64,000 bases of DNA from CAYWYR01 sp964462685 (GTDB lineage Bacteria > Bacteroidota > Ignavibacteria > Kapaibacteriales > UBA2268), in assembly GCA_964462685.1 (NCBI GenBank), contig CAYWYR010000006.1, positions 92,754 through 156,753 on the forward strand. Direction: 5' to 3'. A program made the position numbers and the translations under genes. Within the stretch, counting starts at the first letter, position 1; every line of letters begins with the position of its first letter. Shown piece by piece: positions 44,701 to 52,570 of this stretch. Below the pieces are notes generated by a model, which worked only from the letters and a program-made list of their open reading frames with translations, was not told the origin of the DNA and ran no database searches.

Positions 44701-45711
44701 ATTGATATTAAGGGTCAGCTAAAAGACGCTTTCGGCAACCCGATGAATGATTTTGACGGGCAGATGAGTGTTATCATACATGATGGTGATAGGGAACTTA
44801 TATATACCGATTTTGATAGCGAAGAATATAATATGGTAGAATACGGTGGGGCGCTCAATAAAATCAATCTTCCCGTTTCCGGTGGTAGTTTTAAAGGAAG
44901 CTTTTTCCTGCCAAAAGATATTTCATATAGTGAGAATCACGGAAGAATCTTTTTCTACGCAAAAGAAAATGAAGGAAACCGCACTGCTAAAGGTACATTT
45001 ACTGATTTTGTGATCAATGGGCTTGCTAATGTCAGCAGCGTAGTAGATAATGCAGGCCCTGAGATTGAGCTGTATATGGATCACCCCGATTTTGAAAGCT
45101 GTGATGAGGTAGCTTCAACCACCACTCTTTACGCAGAGCTTCGAGACCAGTCAGGCATTAACGCGACAGGAGTGGGTATTGGGCACAACTTAGAAGCTTG
45201 GATCGGTACTTCACCTGATAAGATCGATCTTTCAGGTAATTATACAACTTCGCTGGATGAGTTCGGTCTTGGTACAACTTACACTACGCTCGAAGATCTG
45301 GAGCCAGGCCAATACACGATAACTGTAAGGGCTTGGGATATATTCAATAATTTCAGTGTAGCGAGCACATGCTTTACAGTCGAAGAAGATGCCGATAGGC
45401 AAGCACTCAGAAACACATACCCTTACCCTAACCCATTTGATGAAGCTTCCAATATCAAAATCAGGCACAGTCTGCCTACCCCATTTGATGTAAGGGTCAG
45501 GATCAGTGATATTGCTGGTAATCAGGTGGATAACTTTATCAGCACAGTTACTGATGGATTCTACGGGGAGGTATCATGGAATCCGACTGATAGAGGCCTT
45601 AATCTGAACACCGGTACCTATTATTATACTGTTGAAAGTATAAACACATCAATTACGAACCCAGACGATAACAATATCGTCTATGGTAAAATGTTATATA
45701 TCAAGCCATGA
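41725..45711 (+). CDS. porU: Type IX secretion system sortase PorU (C25 gingipain-like)
   Basis: The 1328-residue protein has a signal peptide (ISFILTFAICLLAGNPYLYS), an N-terminal beta-rich region, and a C25 caspase-like peptidase domain at ~560-960. The catalytic His lies in FFWGHGHYDFRN near residue 656, and the catalytic Cys lies in IAATCDFSRFDHP near 865. A C-terminal sorting-like domain follows (YPYPNPFDEASNIKIRHS to MLYIKP). PorU removes the CTD of secreted proteins and attaches them to the surface lipopolysaccharide anchor. porV follows 77 bp downstream, the typical pairing. The length and both catalytic residues agree with an active enzyme. Confidence 0.93.
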   Translation: MNRSISFILTFAICLLAGNPYLYSQSDNTPAEYDYEAELNLYDLDKSGLISEPDTKQTNLVKLSLESGDLFNLNIKLDIPNSKSVMYFSDIELGNKLIYIPNSSTPEISLSYKDDIINGKDIFYVSKPFKAFGGQMARTIELDYKKFASFLTTRRISIEELTIHIAFTNSIEYGLKENSLPALNSSLVSSLPKGSLSSLSKKNIDFKNSASAPVTISQGNALQLNINETGIYRLTAQQIQNAGLQVDNGRLDKLVLLGSGGADLPREVDIDYINSLSRIPLTINSSGGQLTDIVFYANNGRGFKKEGNSYEHFINTYEKNVKYVLAYADNPVAPILPKAAATGEVVNRPDSYIHRQFHEEDIVNLYDFGGGRDFLGEVLNQSKVYTDEVHNIVPGSEIEYYFSLAHRSGSKGSFDIQMNGEDYPIPFTLNNTSNTYISYSRKLRSHNLPASTINGNTSSIMFEYQPTSISGIGYLDYYIFQYERSLRAINNSITLFADPDMVGITEFNIDGFEENNPKYVYDITDPNNPIQLTDVSNTANRVVIRDDLNSSEKIYYASCDIKTPGTQSIQLAGLSAKDYTGVDMILVTHPELMESAQAFADYRSNNSGLNIEIVNILDIYKEFGGGNKDILAVRNFLSYHFNHLEDPFQYVFFWGHGHYDFRNINFAEKNLVPTYQSNEKDTTVISEENNYSTDDILIALGEESNGGRLYPSVATGRMPIKNNSDGFKYLQKLSDYENNSDSGRWRHSILLTADDGFTQSGSGNEGDMHSGASEGIANEILPNSLYQTKIYLSEFEELIGGGRRRGRKGARQALLDYFTNESAAIVNWTGHGNPGVWAHENFFVVDADLPQLDNYDKLPYIIAATCDFSRFDHPTNVSGGEKFVIKEDGGSIGMFAATRLVFVSSNEYLSRRLYAAQTRLRENGEYPTVGMAAMEAKYSNGAGSDANDWKYLLFADPSMRLIIPTNSASLTELNGNAISETQEVFELKGMQKIDIKGQLKDAFGNPMNDFDGQMSVIIHDGDRELIYTDFDSEEYNMVEYGGALNKINLPVSGGSFKGSFFLPKDISYSENHGRIFFYAKENEGNRTAKGTFTDFVINGLANVSSVVDNAGPEIELYMDHPDFESCDEVASTTTLYAELRDQSGINATGVGIGHNLEAWIGTSPDKIDLSGNYTTSLDEFGLGTTYTTLEDLEPGQYTITVRAWDIFNNFSVASTCFTVEEDADRQALRNTYPYPNPFDEASNIKIRHSLPTPFDVRVRISDIAGNQVDNFISTVTDGFYGEVSWNPTDRGLNLNTGTYYYTVESINTSITNPDDNNIVYGKMLYIKP

Positions 45712-45788
45712 TGTACAAATTTGTTAAGTTTGATTTTGGCACGATTATCCGTTAATAAAATAATTTTCCTATAAAAGAAATAGGCATA

Positions 45789-46886
45789 ATGACGAAAAGA
45801 AATATTCTGTTATTGATCGCTTTTACAGCTTTCTGTACGATCTTTAGTGTTAGAGAATCAAATGCTCAGGCCGGTGGTGCCGCTGTACCTTTCCTGACTA
45901 TAGCACCCGACGCAAGAGCTGGCGGAATGGGAGAGGCAAATACCGGTATAGCGGATAACCTTTACGCAGTCCACTGGAATCCCGCCGGGCTCGGTTTCCT
46001 TAGGTATCTAAACCCTGAAACAGAGTTTGATGAGGATTTACTTGAATACCACCAGGTAGGTACCAATTTTACTCCGTGGCTGCCTCAGTTCAATGCTGAT
46101 CTTTATTATGCCACCGGTACTTGGGGTAGGTATATAGATGAGCTGAACGGTACAATCGCCGCGAATCTTACCTTTATCTACCTTGGGGAATTCACTCAGA
46201 CTGACAACACTGGTAGGGAGCTCGGTAAATTCAACTCTTCCGAGTACGCTTTAGGTTTATCTTACGGTACGCTGATTACAGAAGATCTTTCTCTTGGTAT
46301 CCAGGCGAAGTTTATACAGTCTATTCTCGGTGCTATTTCAGATAGCCCCGATGCTGGTAGCGGTATATCAGGTGCGGTTGATATCGGGCTTTTATGGAAA
46401 CCACTTGATCTTCCATATTTGGATGATAAATTATCCATTGGTCTGAATATCCAAAATATCGGCCCTAAAATGACATATACATCTCAGTCAGATCCGTTGC
46501 CATCTATGATAAGATTAGGTTTTGGCTTCACTCCTGTAAGAGATGAATTCAACGAACTTACATTTGCACTCGATGTGGCCAAACTTATGGTGCGCCGTTA
46601 CAGAGACGGTACATCCGATGCGGTACCTGTAAACTTTATAACTGGCTTCGAGAATCCGGGAGCGGAGTTTTCATTCGGTGCGGAATACTGGTACGCTCAG
46701 GTAGTAGCCCTTCGTGGTGGTTACTTTTACGAACCCCAGGGTGCGGGTGGTCGTCAGTTCTATACTTTCGGTATAGGTGTAAGGTATGATATATTCGAGC
46801 TTAATTTCTCTTTTATAAATACTGTAGAAGATAACAGTCCCCTCGCAAACACACTTAGATCATCATTCTTGATTGATCTTCAATAA
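45789..46886 (+). CDS. porV: Type IX secretion system outer-membrane protein PorV (LptO)
   Basis: The 365-residue protein has a signal peptide ending at NAQA and the diagnostic PorV start of mature sequence: PFLTIAPDARAGGMGEANTG followed by AVHWNPAGLGF. The rest is a 14-stranded barrel-like region ending LRSSFLIDLQ. PorV escorts substrates from the T9SS translocon to PorU. It lies directly downstream of porU and is followed by a terminator. Confidence 0.93.
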   Translation: MTKRNILLLIAFTAFCTIFSVRESNAQAGGAAVPFLTIAPDARAGGMGEANTGIADNLYAVHWNPAGLGFLRYLNPETEFDEDLLEYHQVGTNFTPWLPQFNADLYYATGTWGRYIDELNGTIAANLTFIYLGEFTQTDNTGRELGKFNSSEYALGLSYGTLITEDLSLGIQAKFIQSILGAISDSPDAGSGISGAVDIGLLWKPLDLPYLDDKLSIGLNIQNIGPKMTYTSQSDPLPSMIRLGFGFTPVRDEFNELTFALDVAKLMVRRYRDGTSDAVPVNFITGFENPGAEFSFGAEYWYAQVVALRGGYFYEPQGAGGRQFYTFGIGVRYDIFELNFSFINTVEDNSPLANTLRSSFLIDLQ

Positions 46887-46941
46887 GCTGCAATTAGAAA
46901 ATATAATTTAGGTTAAAACCTAAATGTTATCGATATTATTT

Positions 46942-46968
46942 AACCCGACCTATGAGTCGGGTTTTTTT
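46942..46968 (+). terminator. Terminator of porU-porV
   Basis: AACCCGAC and GTCGGGTT form a perfect 8-bp stem with a 6-nt loop followed by seven T residues, 55 bp after the porV stop. Confidence 0.9.
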
Positions 46969-47058
46969 ATAGTATTATTATAGTAAGATATAGAATTGTA
47001 CAAGCAAAGATTCCTATATTTAACTAATTGAAAATATGCAAATCATATAGGTAGTTAC

Positions 47059-48972
47059 ATGAGTTCTCCACAGCCCCCAAAAAATAGCAAAGATAATAAG
47101 AATTTAATCTTCAATCCATCTCAAAAGGTCATTGATAATGCTCGAGTTAAAGACTGGGGGAAGATGAGGAATGAGGTTGATGCCGATCCTGCTGCTTTTT
47201 GGCAAACTGAAGCCAACAATCTTCATTGGTTCAAAAGCTGGGATGAATATTTAGATGACTCAGACAAACCTTTCTACAAATTTTTTACTGGCGCAAAAAC
47301 CAATATCGCGTATAACTGTCTCGATCGACATCTGGAAACAGCCAATAGAAATAAAATCGCCTATATATGGGAAAGCGAACAAGGTGAGACAAAATCAATA
47401 TCCTACTTTAAACTTCACAGAGAAGTATCGAAATTCGCAAGCATTCTCAAAGGCATGGGTGTCAAAAAAGGTGACAGGGTAACGATTTATATGGGCCGAG
47501 TGCCTGAACTGCCTATGGCTATGCTCGCATGTGCACGAATCGGTGCTATACATTCGGTTGTATATGGTGGTTTTTCCACTGAAGCTCTTCATGAGCGTAT
47601 CGAAGACAGTCAATCCAAAGTAGTGATTACATGTGATGGTTCTTACCAGCGAGGTAAGATAGTAGAGCTTAAGAATATTACCGATGCTGCGGTTGATAGA
47701 GCAGGCTGCGTGGAAACTGTTATCTGTGTTAAAAGAACTGGCGAGCAAGTCAATATGTGCGAGGGGCGCGATTACTGGTATCACGATCTTATGGCATTGC
47801 CGATAGCTTCAAATATTTGCCCGGCAGAAGAAATGGACTCGGAAGATCCTCTATTTATTCTTTATACTTCTGGAACAACTGGCAAGCCTAAGGCAATACT
47901 GCACGTACACGGCGGATATCAAGTAGGTGCATACTCCAGCCTCAAATATGTGTTTGACGTTCGTGAGGAAGACCGATATTGGTGTGCTGCAGACCCAGGA
48001 TGGATCACCGGTCACTCTTATATAGTTTACGGTCCTTTATTAAATGGTTTGACATCTATAATGTATGAGGGCGCTCCTAATTTCCCATATCCAGACCGTT
48101 GGTGGAAAATCATCGAAAAATATGGAATCAATATACTCTACACAGCACCGACCGCACTGCGCTCACTAATGAGATTCGGTAATTCCTGGGTCAATAAATA
48201 TGATCTGTCAAGCCTACGTCTATTAGGATCGGTAGGGGAGCCTATTAATCCAGAGGCGTGGAAATGGTATTATGAGGTAATAGGAGGCGGGAATTGCCCT
48301 ATTATGGATACTTGGTGGCAGACAGAGACTGGAATGTTCATGATAACGCCTATGCCATCTGCCCCGCTTAAACCCGGATCAGCTACTAAACCATTCCCAG
48401 GTATCAAGATGTCCGTTGTAGATGAGGATGGTAACGCGGTTCCCCCAGGCGAAGAGGGAAAACTAGTAATCGAAAATCCTTGGCCTTCGATGATGCGTAC
48501 GCTTTATAATGATCCAGATCGCTACGTATCTCAATACTGGACTGCATATCCTGGAAGGTATCTTGCGGGCGATTCCGCTAAAATAGATGAGGATGGATAT
48601 ATTTGGGTGATAGGAAGAATAGATGATGTGATCAAAGTTTCGGGTTATAGGCTCGGAACGGCAGAGATAGAGTCCGCTCTAGTCTCTCACCCCGTTGTAT
48701 CGGAAGCTGCTGCCATTGGCCTGCCCCACGAGCTAAAAGGTAATGCGATACATACTTATGTGATATTGAATACTGGAGTCGAAGGTTCGGATAAACTGAG
48801 GGCTGAACTTGTACAACAGGTAAGAAGCGAGGTTGGCCCTATCGCCAAGCCTGAATCAGTGACATTTGTGGATAAATTACCAAAAACACGCTCTGGGAAA
48901 ATTATGCGCCGGGTCTTAAAGGCTACGGCATTAGGTGAGGATCCTGGTAATCTTTCAACTTTAGAAGACTAA
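47059..48972 (+). CDS. acs: Acetyl-CoA synthetase (AMP-forming)
   Basis: The 637-residue ligase activates acetate (possibly propionate) to the CoA thioester. The adenylate motif FILYTSGTTGKPKAILHVHGG is near residue 266, DTWWQTETGMFMITPMP shapes the acyl pocket, and PKTRSGKIMRRVL near residue 609 holds the acetylation-regulated Lys. The N-terminal ACAS_N region (WGKMRNEVDADPAAFWQTEA) is present. The length fits Acs (640-650). It stands alone between the porUV terminator and a TA module. Confidence 0.93.
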   Translation: MSSPQPPKNSKDNKNLIFNPSQKVIDNARVKDWGKMRNEVDADPAAFWQTEANNLHWFKSWDEYLDDSDKPFYKFFTGAKTNIAYNCLDRHLETANRNKIAYIWESEQGETKSISYFKLHREVSKFASILKGMGVKKGDRVTIYMGRVPELPMAMLACARIGAIHSVVYGGFSTEALHERIEDSQSKVVITCDGSYQRGKIVELKNITDAAVDRAGCVETVICVKRTGEQVNMCEGRDYWYHDLMALPIASNICPAEEMDSEDPLFILYTSGTTGKPKAILHVHGGYQVGAYSSLKYVFDVREEDRYWCAADPGWITGHSYIVYGPLLNGLTSIMYEGAPNFPYPDRWWKIIEKYGINILYTAPTALRSLMRFGNSWVNKYDLSSLRLLGSVGEPINPEAWKWYYEVIGGGNCPIMDTWWQTETGMFMITPMPSAPLKPGSATKPFPGIKMSVVDEDGNAVPPGEEGKLVIENPWPSMMRTLYNDPDRYVSQYWTAYPGRYLAGDSAKIDEDGYIWVIGRIDDVIKVSGYRLGTAEIESALVSHPVVSEAAAIGLPHELKGNAIHTYVILNTGVEGSDKLRAELVQQVRSEVGPIAKPESVTFVDKLPKTRSGKIMRRVLKATALGEDPGNLSTLED

Positions 48973-49031
48973 ATGTATACAAATAACCTATTATAATAGC
49001 CTTCGTATTTTTGAATAAAGGAGATATGACC

Positions 49032-49295
49032 ATGCCAGCTAAAGAAAACGAAAGAAATGAGAATGCTGACCAAAGTGAAGCTCGTGATCAAAAAGTTAGC
49101 GATAGTAAAGTAAACGAGGAATTGATTGACTATTCCAGAGAGGAGAAAATCGAGATATTTCCGGTAACGGATGAAGAGTACGAAAGACTCAAACCTTACT
49201 TCGATGAAGCAAAAGCAAGCGGATATACATCAAATTTTAGTATTGAGGAATTTTTGAAGAAAGCTCATAAAAAGTATGAATTAAAGAAAAATTGA
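49032..49295 (+). CDS. Antitoxin of a ParE-type module
   Basis: The ATG at 49032 (87 residues) is chosen because AAGGAG lies eight bases upstream; the in-frame ATG at 49026 would be only two bases from it. The product is acidic, with a disordered N-terminal half and a C-terminal EKIEIFPVTDEEYERLKPYF, then FSIEEFLKKAHKKYELKKN. The closing segment has the form of a toxin-binding helix. No DNA-binding domain is clear. Its TGA overlaps the likely ATT start of the toxin gene. Confidence 0.6.
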   Translation: MPAKENERNENADQSEARDQKVSDSKVNEELIDYSREEKIEIFPVTDEEYERLKPYFDEAKASGYTSNFSIEEFLKKAHKKYELKKN

Positions 49296-49557
49296 ATTTT
49301 CTCAAAAAGCAGAACTTCAACTTTTTGATATATATGTATATACTTCTGATAATTGGTCAGAAGAACAAGCAAGAAAGTACATCAGAGGTATAAAAGCAAA
49401 ATGTTATTCGTATCTAAATAATGAGAATAGTATATATACTTTTAAGAACGATAGAAATAAGTATTCATACTTCATTTACAAATCGCATAAAATTTACTTT
49501 ACATTAGACCAGGAAACCTTATATATCGAATTCATACATCATAAGTCTCAAATCTGA
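49291..49557 (+). CDS. ParE/RelE-superfamily toxin with apparent ATT start
   Basis: This frame has no ATG, GTG or TTG, yet encodes a convincing ParE/RelE protein of 88 residues: IEFSQKAELQLFDIYVYT, WSEEQARKYIRGIKAKC, YTFKNDRNKYSYFIYKSHKI and YIEFIHHKSQI. The open frame reaches back only to AGA-AAA-ATT, just after a TAA. The ATT at 49291 is therefore the most likely initiator and overlaps the antitoxin TGA (ATTGA), like the ATGA coupling of other pairs. Alternatively the original ATG was lost and the gene is silent. Toxins of this family act on gyrase or ribosome-bound mRNA. Confidence 0.68.
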   Translation: MEFSQKAELQLFDIYVYTSDNWSEEQARKYIRGIKAKCYSYLNNENSIYTFKNDRNKYSYFIYKSHKIYFTLDQETLYIEFIHHKSQI

Positions 49558-49598
49558 AATACATATATTTGTTGATCTTTAAAGTAATTACAGCAATT

Positions 49599-50048
49599 AT
49601 GAAATGTCTTATAGTGTTATTAACCTTTCTGATTTCAATACAATACGCTAACTCACAGGATTTAGAGCCTCTTCCAGTAAATGAATATGCTTTTGTTGGC
49701 TTAACTGTAGGTTTGCCTGGTATTTTAAATATAGTCGGCGGTTTTGCAATTGATAATATAGGTGTGCAAGCTGATATCGGACTATTGGCTACCGATTGGG
49801 CTTCATATCAAGTAACAGTCGGCTATAATCATTCTATTTCAGAAAATCATAACATTCTTATTGGCCCCACATTTGGTTATCTTGATATTTCATTCTGGGG
49901 TGATCAAACCGATTATTGGTCTGCAGGTTTCTCTACATCCTATAGCTATGGTTGGTTCCATATTGATGGTGGTGTCCTTTTTGGTTTTGATGATGTTACC
50001 CGGACTTTACCAAAAATCAATATCGGCGGGATATACAGAATAGATTAA
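49599..50048 (+). CDS. Small secreted beta-barrel-like protein
   Basis: The ATG at 49599 gives a signal peptide (MKCLIVLLTFLISIQYANSQ), which the upstream TTG at 49569 would bury. The mature ~130 residues are strand-rich with Gly/Tyr (AFVGLTVGLPGILNIVGGFA, VTVGYNHSISENHNILIGPTFG) and end in PKINIGGIYRID, consistent with a small 8-strand outer-membrane barrel. No family is recognised. It converges on the PAP2 gene with a 4-bp overlap of stops. Confidence 0.62.
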   Translation: MKCLIVLLTFLISIQYANSQDLEPLPVNEYAFVGLTVGLPGILNIVGGFAIDNIGVQADIGLLATDWASYQVTVGYNHSISENHNILIGPTFGYLDISFWGDQTDYWSAGFSTSYSYGWFHIDGGVLFGFDDVTRTLPKINIGGIYRID

Positions 50049-50866
50049 AACTGTATTGGAATATTTATTATTCTCATACTGTTTTGCATAGATGATAATT
50101 CAAATGCTGTGATATCAGCAGCCATTGAGTTTTCACCAGTAGTGTATCTTGAATATAATGCCGGGAACCCCCAACCGATCACGGAACCTATTATAGCACC
50201 TACAAAAACATCACTTGGGAAATGATTCCCGCTCGCTATCCTAAGTATTCCGGTAGCTGATGCGGCCAAAAGATTCCCAGCCCATACATACCCTCTGTAA
50301 TTACTTGGGTATTCCAGTATCTCATACATCATGGCAGAATATATACCCGCTGTAAATGCCCCGCTTGTATGGCCTGAGTAGAAAGATAAAGTAGCGTCTG
50401 GAGAGGCTAATTTTTCGTCGGTTGATAAAGTGTCATAAGCATAAGGCCTAGCACGCCTGGCAGTGGTTTTAGCTATTACATTTAATCCGGTACTTGTAAA
50501 AAATGTAGGAAGCCATGGTGATTCAAGAGGTCTCAGTTCGGAGGGATTTCTGAAATTAATAAGTGCGGCTTCCGATAATAAACCATATAGCAAGATATCG
50601 CTGGCAAGGCTATAACTACCTGACTTTTTGCCCAACGCTATCCTATCAAAAAAAGGTATGTCAGAGGGATCAAGAGTTCTGATCTGAAGTGCATTATTAT
50701 CTTCTAGAGATAAAAAAAGTGCAGTTCCTGTACCAAAGGCTAATAGTCCAAAACCATTGCTTATAGCTACTACATTATTATCAATATTATATGGACTGTT
50801 ACTTTTTACATTTGATACTGCATTGAAGAACAGTAAAACCGCAATGACCGTCTTAATCAAAACCAT
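50045..50866 (-). CDS. PAP2-superfamily phosphatase
   Basis: The 273-residue protein has a signal or anchor segment and the three PAP2 phosphatase motifs: KTTARRARPYAYD, FYSGHTSGAFTAG, and RIASGNHFPSDVFVGAIIGS. The catalytic His residues sit in SGH and NHFPSD. Homologues dephosphorylate lipid phosphates such as undecaprenyl pyrophosphate or phosphatidic acid in the periplasm. The length is normal. A 17-bp palindrome lies upstream of its start. Confidence 0.82.
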   Translation of the reverse strand: MVLIKTVIAVLLFFNAVSNVKSNSPYNIDNNVVAISNGFGLLAFGTGTALFLSLEDNNALQIRTLDPSDIPFFDRIALGKKSGSYSLASDILLYGLLSEAALINFRNPSELRPLESPWLPTFFTSTGLNVIAKTTARRARPYAYDTLSTDEKLASPDATLSFYSGHTSGAFTAGIYSAMMYEILEYPSNYRGYVWAGNLLAASATGILRIASGNHFPSDVFVGAIIGSVIGWGFPALYSRYTTGENSMAADITAFELSSMQNSMRIINIPIQF

Positions 50867-50928
50867 ATATCAAGTTCAAATTTGTGACTAAAAGCAAATC
50901 TAATCATTATGATTAAAATGAACTCAAT

Positions 50929-50945
50929 ATTGTAATTCTTACAAT
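50929..50945. promoter_or_regulatory. 17-bp palindrome upstream of the PAP2 gene
   Basis: ATTGTAA-TTC-TTACAAT is a perfect inverted repeat with 7-bp arms, 63-79 bp upstream of the PAP2 start and just after the peroxidase stop. The TTGTAA-N3-TTACAA form suggests a dimeric regulator site. No T-run follows, so it is not an obvious terminator. Confidence 0.35.
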
Positions 50946-50960
50946 GCCGATTTTGATAAA

Positions 50961-52142
50961 CTATCGAACGAACGGGTCACTGAACCTAATATCATTTACT
51001 AACTCATAATCTGTGAGGGTTTTGAGAAAATTAACCAGGTCAATTTTGTCTTGATCGCTCAGATTTAATCTTAAAGGTTCTCCTTCGGGATCTCTAAGTG
51101 CATTACCTAAATTGATATGGTTTTGTATTCCACTGTTATAATGTTCCACTACCTCTCCTAATGTAGCAAACCTACCGTCATGCATGTATGGTGCAGATAG
51201 TTCGATACTTTTCAGAGAAGGCACTTTGAACGCTCCCAGAAAATTTTCATCTGGTATGGCTTCATAAACGCCGAGGTCTATTAGAGTTTCCATATCCAAG
51301 CCGTTATTGGTAGTACCGTTATCAGGATTGATAAAAGCTTCTGTGGAATGGCAACCTATACAAGCACCACCACCCCGTTGAGGTGGTAAAAAGAAAATAT
51401 CTTTTCCGTTGTTTTCGCTATCGGTGAAACCATCAAAAGGTACTTCGGCGTTTATAGCCTCAGCTCTTGCGATATCATATTTACTATTCGTACTTATGAT
51501 GCTTCGGATGAACTGGGCAAGTGCCTTAGCAATTTTATCAGAAGAAATTTCTTCACTACCGAACGCATTTGTGAACAACTCTGGGTAGTATGGCTGAGAA
51601 GATACTATGTTTTCTAATTCACTTAGGGTAAGCCCCATTTCAACTTCATCTTGGAATGGCATAAGTACCTGATCTTCTAATGTAGCTGACCTTTCATCCC
51701 AGAAAAACCTGCCTCTGGCATATAGTCCTGCATTAACTAAAGACATTGAATGCCTACGGGTTTTTCCTCCATCAAATCCTCTGCTCATAATAGCATTATC
51801 CGAAAATGCTTTATCCTGTTGATGGCATGATGCACATGCTACAGTACCGTTTTTACTCAGGCTTGTGTCGTAAAACAGTACTCTGCCAAGAGTTGCTCCA
51901 TCATCGGTCGTAGGATTGTCTTCTGGTGTATTGTCATTTTCAATCGCTGCGTTTTGCCCAGGTGCTCTCAGTGAGTTGATTCTGAGATGTTCAGGAAAAA
52001 CTATATCCACATAATTCAATGGCGATGATGGTAAAGATAAACTGGCTTCAGTTATAGGCAATAAAGTCTTATCGTTATCATCACAGGATATAATTATGCA
52101 GAGTGCAGATAAGAGTATTGTTAATGATATATATTTGTTAAT
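50961..52142 (-). CDS. Di-heme cytochrome c peroxidase lipoprotein (MauG/CcpA type), apparent ATT start
   Basis: The peroxidase has two heme c sites, CASCH (about residue 103 from the ATT start) and CIGCH (about 261), and the family pattern GRVLFYDTSLSKNGTVACAS, SMSLVNAGLYARGRFFWDER and AFKVPSLKSIELSAPYMHDG. Starting at the first TTG (52061) would give no export signal. ATT at 52142-52140 lies eight bases after AAAGGAG and opens a perfect lipoprotein signal: MNKYISLTILLSALCIIISC then DDNDK. That gives 393 residues. The enzyme reduces H2O2 or oxidises another substrate at the envelope. Confidence 0.85.
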   Translation of the reverse strand: MNKYISLTILLSALCIIISCDDNDKTLLPITEASLSLPSSPLNYVDIVFPEHLRINSLRAPGQNAAIENDNTPEDNPTTDDGATLGRVLFYDTSLSKNGTVACASCHQQDKAFSDNAIMSRGFDGGKTRRHSMSLVNAGLYARGRFFWDERSATLEDQVLMPFQDEVEMGLTLSELENIVSSQPYYPELFTNAFGSEEISSDKIAKALAQFIRSIISTNSKYDIARAEAINAEVPFDGFTDSENNGKDIFFLPPQRGGGACIGCHSTEAFINPDNGTTNNGLDMETLIDLGVYEAIPDENFLGAFKVPSLKSIELSAPYMHDGRFATLGEVVEHYNSGIQNHINLGNALRDPEGEPLRLNLSDQDKIDLVNFLKTLTDYELVNDIRFSDPFVR

Positions 52143-52204
52143 TTTGATATCTCCTTTAAGTTAGTAGAAGATACACATGAAATTAAGAAACGTTAGCTAA
52201 TTGG

Positions 52205-52570
52205 CTAAATAATTTTTGTAAGAATATTTCTAGTCCGTTCCGATATTATATTACCCGTATTTATAGTGCTGATAGGCTCAAAAAGCATGACATGGCATTC
52301 CTTTTCGGCAAAAGGCTTATGATAAGTATTTTTCGGTATGATAATATACTCACCTTCTTTGACTATCAGCTTCTCGGTATCTAAAGTAATAGTGAGCTCG
52401 CCTTTGATGACAAAAAACATCTCATCCTCATTTTCATGCTTGTGGCGATCGAACTCACCTTTGAACTTAGCTAGTTTGATATGCTGGCCGTTCAGCTCAC
52501 CAGCAATCACTGGCGACCAGTAATCGGTAATATCATTAAATATTTTGGAAGGTGTGATTACTTTAGCCAT
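52205..52570 (-). CDS. Cupin-domain protein
   Basis: The 121-residue protein is a single cupin: motif 1 DRHKHENEDEMFFVIKGELTI carries the metal-binding His-His-Glu set, and motif 2 GEYIIIPKNTYHKP supplies the last His. Such small cupins bind a metal and serve as enzymes or sensors of small molecules; no substrate is evident. It overlaps the hydrolase gene upstream by 13 bp, suggesting coupled translation. Confidence 0.83.
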   Translation of the reverse strand: MAKVITPSKIFNDITDYWSPVIAGELNGQHIKLAKFKGEFDRHKHENEDEMFFVIKGELTITLDTEKLIVKEGEYIIIPKNTYHKPFAEKECHVMLFEPISTINTGNIISERTRNILTKII

